Under the pieces are notes generated by a model. The model ran no database searches. It worked only from the letters and a program-made list of their open reading frames with translations, and was not told where the DNA came from. The position numbers and the translations under genes were made by a program. DNA of 16,294 nt, taken from contig CAYVQT010000065.1 in the NCBI GenBank assembly GCA_964453665.1, positions 1-16,294 of the forward strand. Direction: 5' to 3'. Numbering within the stretch: the stretch's first letter is position 1; every line of letters begins with the position of its first letter. Below are positions 13,168-16,294 of the stretch, one piece after another. Origin of the DNA: DAOUTY01 sp964453665 (lineage in GTDB: Bacteria; Chloroflexota; Dehalococcoidia; SZUA-161).

Positions 13168-15935
13168 TTCGGAGTTTTGGGAAATAACTTATTTATTTTC
13201 CCAACAGCAAATTCTTCGAGCTCAACCAGCAGCAACCCCAGAAAACCAAGTGCTACTATGATTCCCCACCACTCTGCTGGAAACGGCTCTACCCTTAAGG
13301 GGTTGAATCCCACGCGAGGTAGGGCATAGACGATTATCAGATGCAGCAATATTGAGGCGCTTATGCCAACTACAATCAATCTATTGGAAAACGGATTCGT
13401 CTTAAACGTAGATCTGGTCAATGACCGTGATGTTAATAGATAAAATATATGCACCATCATAACGGTAAGAAAGGCAACGGTTTGCGCCTGGGTTAAACGC
13501 GTTTCATCGATCTCCGTACCTGAGACTGCGACATTGCCAAAGCCATAATAAACAGCGAATGCTGCTCCGGCCATTATAAGTGACACCAGTATGACCTTTC
13601 TAAAGAAAAGGCGGTTTGCTATCGGTTCCCTGGGGTCGCGTGGTCGGCGGTCGAGAAGGCCCCCCTCTCGCGGCTCCCACAGAAGTGGTAAGGCAAGTGC
13701 AACCGCGTCGTACAGATTTATCCATAGGATCTGTATCGGCTCCAGTGGCAGTCGTTCCGCGAAGAGTGGAATGAAAGGAATCATGATTATCGCACCTATA
13801 ACCAGAAGAGCCTGTCCGCCATTAGTCGGGAGTGTATACAGGATCACCTTACGTATGTTTTCAAAGACATGTCTGCCTTCCTCAACAGCCGCTAGGATGC
13901 TGGCGAAGTTATCATCAACAAGCACCATGTCTGCTGCTTCTCTGCTGACATCAGTACCCTTGAGCCCCATAGCAACGCCGATATCAGCAGCTTTTAATGC
14001 GGGGGCGTCATTAACCCCATCACCCGTCATAGCAACAATATGCCCCCTCTTCTGCAATTGAGTTGTAACACGGAATTTGTCTACGGGAGCAACACGCGCG
14101 TACACCGAGACCTGCTCGACAACCTGATACAATTCATCATCACTCATCCTAGACAGGTCCTCACCTGTAAGTACTGCGCTGCCGTCACCTATACCCAACT
14201 GAGTAGCAATGGCTTGTGCTGTTTTAGCATGGTCACCAGTTATCATAATCACTCTTATACCGGCTCTCTTACACTTGCGGACTGCATCAATAGCCTCTTC
14301 TCGTGGAGGGTCTATCATCCCCTGGAGACCAGTAAAAACCATATCCTCCAGATCAGCGGAAGTAAGCGCCATTTTATCCATAGGAACACGTTTATACGCA
14401 AGGCCAAGCACCCTGAGAGCATCCCCCGCCATTTCCTCAACCATATCAGTTATTAAGCCAGGTTCAACCGGTTCTACGTTGCCATTTACCAGCTGCATCT
14501 TGCACATCGATAGCACCCGTTCCGGTGAACCTTTGACATATATGATATTTCCCTCTTCGTGCTGGTGAAGGGTGGCCATGTACCTGTGTTCTGAACCGAA
14601 CGGTATTTGGTCCAGTCTTAAAAATGCTTCGGTTATACCTGCCTTGGTACCGGATACAACCAGTGCGCCTTCAGTCGGATCGCCTGATATCTCATATTTA
14701 CCATCGGTTTGTCTTAGAAATGCGCTATTGCACAATAGACCTGCTGATAAAGTCGCAGACAGATCAACTTCACTTAGAGGGTCAACTCTTTTATTATCCA
14801 AAAAGAATTCACCGGTTGGTTCATACCCCGAACCGGTTACACTGAATATTTTCTTCCCGCAGTAGATACTGACCACGGTCATCTCGTTTTTGGTGAGAGT
14901 TCCTGTTTTATCTGAACAGATAACGGTAGCCGAACCCAGTGTCTCTACGGCTGGCAGTCTCCTGATCAGTGCATTCCTTTTCGCCATAGCCCTGGCGCCG
15001 GCAGCCAGAGCTACCGTTAAAATAGCGGGCAGTCCTTCAGGTATTGCAGCGACGGCTAAGGATACCGAAGTCAGGAAGGAGTAAACGAAGTCATAGCCAC
15101 CAAGGGTAGCCCCTATTATTAGGTTAATCGCAGCTAAAATTAAAATCGCAATGATTAAAACCCTGGTGAACTGGGCCATTTTCTTCATTAGTGGTGCTGC
15201 TTCAGCCCTGGTTTCTTTCATCAATTCTGCGATCTTGCCAATCTCGGTCTGGTTTGCAGTAGCTACAACAATTCCATGCCCAGCGCCACGTGAGATGAAA
15301 GTACCGCTAAAAGCCATACAGCGCTGATCTCCCAGAGGCAGATCCGGATTTATAAAAGGTTCCGTTGTTTTGTCCACTGGAACTGACTCGCCTGTAAGCG
15401 GTGCCTCATCGACAGCGAGGTCTCTCACATAGAACAAGCGCAGGTCAGCTGGCACACGGTCGCCTTCCTCTAACAGCACGACATCACCAGGTACTAGCTC
15501 ACGTGCTGGTATGTCTTTATGTTCGCCGTCCCGCCGTACCGTACACTCAAGCACCATCATCTTGGAAAGAACTTCCATTGAGGCTTCCGCTTTTCCTTCC
15601 TGAATAAAGCCAATTATTGCGTTAGCTATGACGACGACAAAAATAACTGCCGAGTCTACCCACATCTCCAGAACAGCGGTGACTACGGCAGCAATTAATA
15701 GTACGTAAACAAGAGCGCTACGGAACTGCAACAGGAAACGAACGAAAGCGCTCTGCTTTTTAAACTTCAGCTCGTTGTAACCATACTTCTCTAACCGCTC
15801 CTTCGCTTCACTTGAGCTAAGACCACGACTGGTGTCAACAAGCAAGATCTCGATAACTTTGTTTACTGGCAGTTGGTACCAGTTATTAGAATCCTGGGTC
15901 TCCAGACTTTCAACCATTGTATTAAGAACACTCAC
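13164..15935 (-). CDS. P-type cation-transporting ATPase (P2-like, Ca2+-ATPase family)
   Basis: A 923-residue integral membrane pump. An N-terminal cation-ATPase segment (about 17-80) precedes the first helix pair. The actuator loop has TGES (181-184), M4 has IPEGLP (Glu300), the phosphorylation site is Asp342 in DKTGTLT, and the hinge is GDGVNDAP (638-645). A six-helix C-terminal region ends with a Lys-rich tail. The layout is that of SERCA/PMR1-type Ca2+ pumps. Ion ligands differ: M5 reads PTNGGQ (Asn705, Gln708 where SERCA has Glu), and M6 reads WINLYDAV (Asn740, Asp743, Ala744) in place of NLVTDG. This resembles CtpF-like bacterial pumps, so the ion is uncertain (Ca2+, Mn2+, or another). 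GTG 15935 is the first start in frame; ATG 15917 is an alternative and neither has an SD. It heads the operon with ackA. Confidence 0.93.
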   Translation of the reverse strand: MSVLNTMVESLETQDSNNWYQLPVNKVIEILLVDTSRGLSSSEAKERLEKYGYNELKFKKQSAFVRFLLQFRSALVYVLLIAAVVTAVLEMWVDSAVIFVVVIANAIIGFIQEGKAEASMEVLSKMMVLECTVRRDGEHKDIPARELVPGDVVLLEEGDRVPADLRLFYVRDLAVDEAPLTGESVPVDKTTEPFINPDLPLGDQRCMAFSGTFISRGAGHGIVVATANQTEIGKIAELMKETRAEAAPLMKKMAQFTRVLIIAILILAAINLIIGATLGGYDFVYSFLTSVSLAVAAIPEGLPAILTVALAAGARAMAKRNALIRRLPAVETLGSATVICSDKTGTLTKNEMTVVSIYCGKKIFSVTGSGYEPTGEFFLDNKRVDPLSEVDLSATLSAGLLCNSAFLRQTDGKYEISGDPTEGALVVSGTKAGITEAFLRLDQIPFGSEHRYMATLHQHEEGNIIYVKGSPERVLSMCKMQLVNGNVEPVEPGLITDMVEEMAGDALRVLGLAYKRVPMDKMALTSADLEDMVFTGLQGMIDPPREEAIDAVRKCKRAGIRVIMITGDHAKTAQAIATQLGIGDGSAVLTGEDLSRMSDDELYQVVEQVSVYARVAPVDKFRVTTQLQKRGHIVAMTGDGVNDAPALKAADIGVAMGLKGTDVSREAADMVLVDDNFASILAAVEEGRHVFENIRKVILYTLPTNGGQALLVIGAIIMIPFIPLFAERLPLEPIQILWINLYDAVALALPLLWEPREGGLLDRRPRDPREPIANRLFFRKVILVSLIMAGAAFAVYYGFGNVAVSGTEIDETRLTQAQTVAFLTVMMVHIFYLLTSRSLTRSTFKTNPFSNRLIVVGISASILLHLIIVYALPRVGFNPLRVEPFPAEWWGIIVALGFLGLLLVELEEFAVGKINKLFPKTPK

Positions 15936-16012
15936 TGCAAACTTAATCAGATATGCGAAGGGTATAGACCCACAACGTCTATAAACTCGTGAACTCCTGT
16001 CACTGACCTTCT

Positions 16013-16018
16013 ATTATA
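16013..16018 (-). promoter_or_regulatory. Possible -10 for the ATPase-ackA-xfp-glgP operon
   Basis: Read on the minus strand, this is a perfect TATAAT, about 78 nt upstream of the GTG at 15935. The hexamer 17-18 nt further up is poor (TAAAGA or TTAAAG), so an activator may be needed or the match may be chance. A TTGACA on the same strand (16026-16031) is too close to serve as its -35. In 15936-16012 I see nothing else clear. Confidence 0.35.
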
Positions 16019-16194
16019 AAAACAATGTCAATAATTCTTTAATCATAAATAGCAATTGAACTTGATAAGAAAGTCATATAATGTTACTAACTTATCACAG
16101 TTACCATACAGGAGGATTATAATATTATTTGCCTGTAGCAGGAAAGACACTACGGTTCAATACCTGACACAATAGGTATATATTCGAAAAACGC

Positions 16195-16222
16195 TTGACA
16201 GTTTGCATCAATGCTTTACTAT
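16195..16222 (+). promoter_or_regulatory. Promoter for a gene beyond the right edge
   Basis: TTGACA (16195-16200), a 16-nt spacer and TACTAT (16217-16222). The perfect -35 with a 4 of 6 -10 points rightward. AGGAG at 16287-16291, three bases from the window end, would be the ribosome binding site of a gene starting just outside. The region 16020-16190 between this promoter and the divergent ATPase operon is AT-rich without a convincing frame. Confidence 0.5.
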
Positions 16223-16294
16223 TAATTCAACTTAGCGCAACCTAATTTAAAAAGAGGCAGGCAATATATTAGTTCGCTATCCAGATAGGAGTAG

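Noticed and set aside
13591..14061. 156-codon plus-strand frame, Ser/Arg-rich, inside the ATPase gene
   Set aside because: Its composition is typical of the antisense of a coding region and the opposite strand carries the GDGVNDAP motif.
16026..16031. Minus-strand TTGACA as the -35 of the ATPase promoter
   Set aside because: It is only 7 nt from the TATAAT and no good -10 lies 16-18 nt downstream of it.
1..16294. CRISPR array, tRNA, rRNA, transposase or att site
   Set aside because: No regularly spaced repeats, cloverleaf, rRNA motif, transposase signature or terminal repeats were seen on either strand.

Overview
The window is about 16.3 kb of ordinary bacterial chromosome with moderate GC. 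It is gene-dense and has clear Shine-Dalgarno (SD) sites. I see no rRNA, tRNA, CRISPR array, insertion sequence or phage gene. The source looks like a free-living, probably anaerobic or fermentative bacterium that stores alpha-glucan. The small winged-helix regulator, the DUF5752-like protein and the divergent phosphoketolase remind me of uncultured Chloroflexota (Dehalococcoidia-like) genomes. That placement is an impression from memory and nothing in the window proves it.

Left part (1-3962). A winged-helix regulator on the minus strand (36-362) is divergent from a run of plus-strand genes: an unrecognised 100-aa protein with a good sigma-70-type promoter (605-907), a 63-aa Cys/His-rich protein (976-1167), a GT-B glycosyltransferase of the glycogen/sucrose synthase type (1311-2714), a DUF5752-like protein (3057-3359) and an 86-aa paralogue of the 605 gene (3372-3632). 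The two long gaps here are not empty. One holds a 12-codon frame with a near-perfect SD followed by a 14-bp hairpin. The other holds a canonical G-quadruplex motif inside an inverted repeat, upstream of glgP.

Middle (3963-7533). An alpha-glucan phosphorylase with an N-terminal DUF3417-like segment is followed by a GNAT acetyltransferase and a tandem universal stress protein, all on the plus strand.

Right part (7631-15935, minus strand). A likely operon is transcribed right to left: a P-type cation ATPase, acetate kinase (ATGA overlap with the ATPase), a divergent phosphoketolase and a second, shorter alpha-glucan phosphorylase. It converges with the plus-strand genes at about 7.6 kb. At the right edge a promoter and an AGGAG point to a plus-strand gene that begins just beyond the window.

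How the genes could work together (inference). Glycosyltransferase plus two phosphorylases would build and phosphorolyse an alpha-glucan to glucose-1-phosphate. After conversion to fructose-6-P or xylulose-5-P by enzymes outside the window, phosphoketolase would yield acetyl phosphate, and acetate kinase would make ATP and acetate without NAD+ reduction at that step. The ATP-driven ion pump and the universal stress protein suit a stress or energy-starvation module. The recognisable enzymes belong to known families. The least described material is the pair of small paralogues and the structured leaders.
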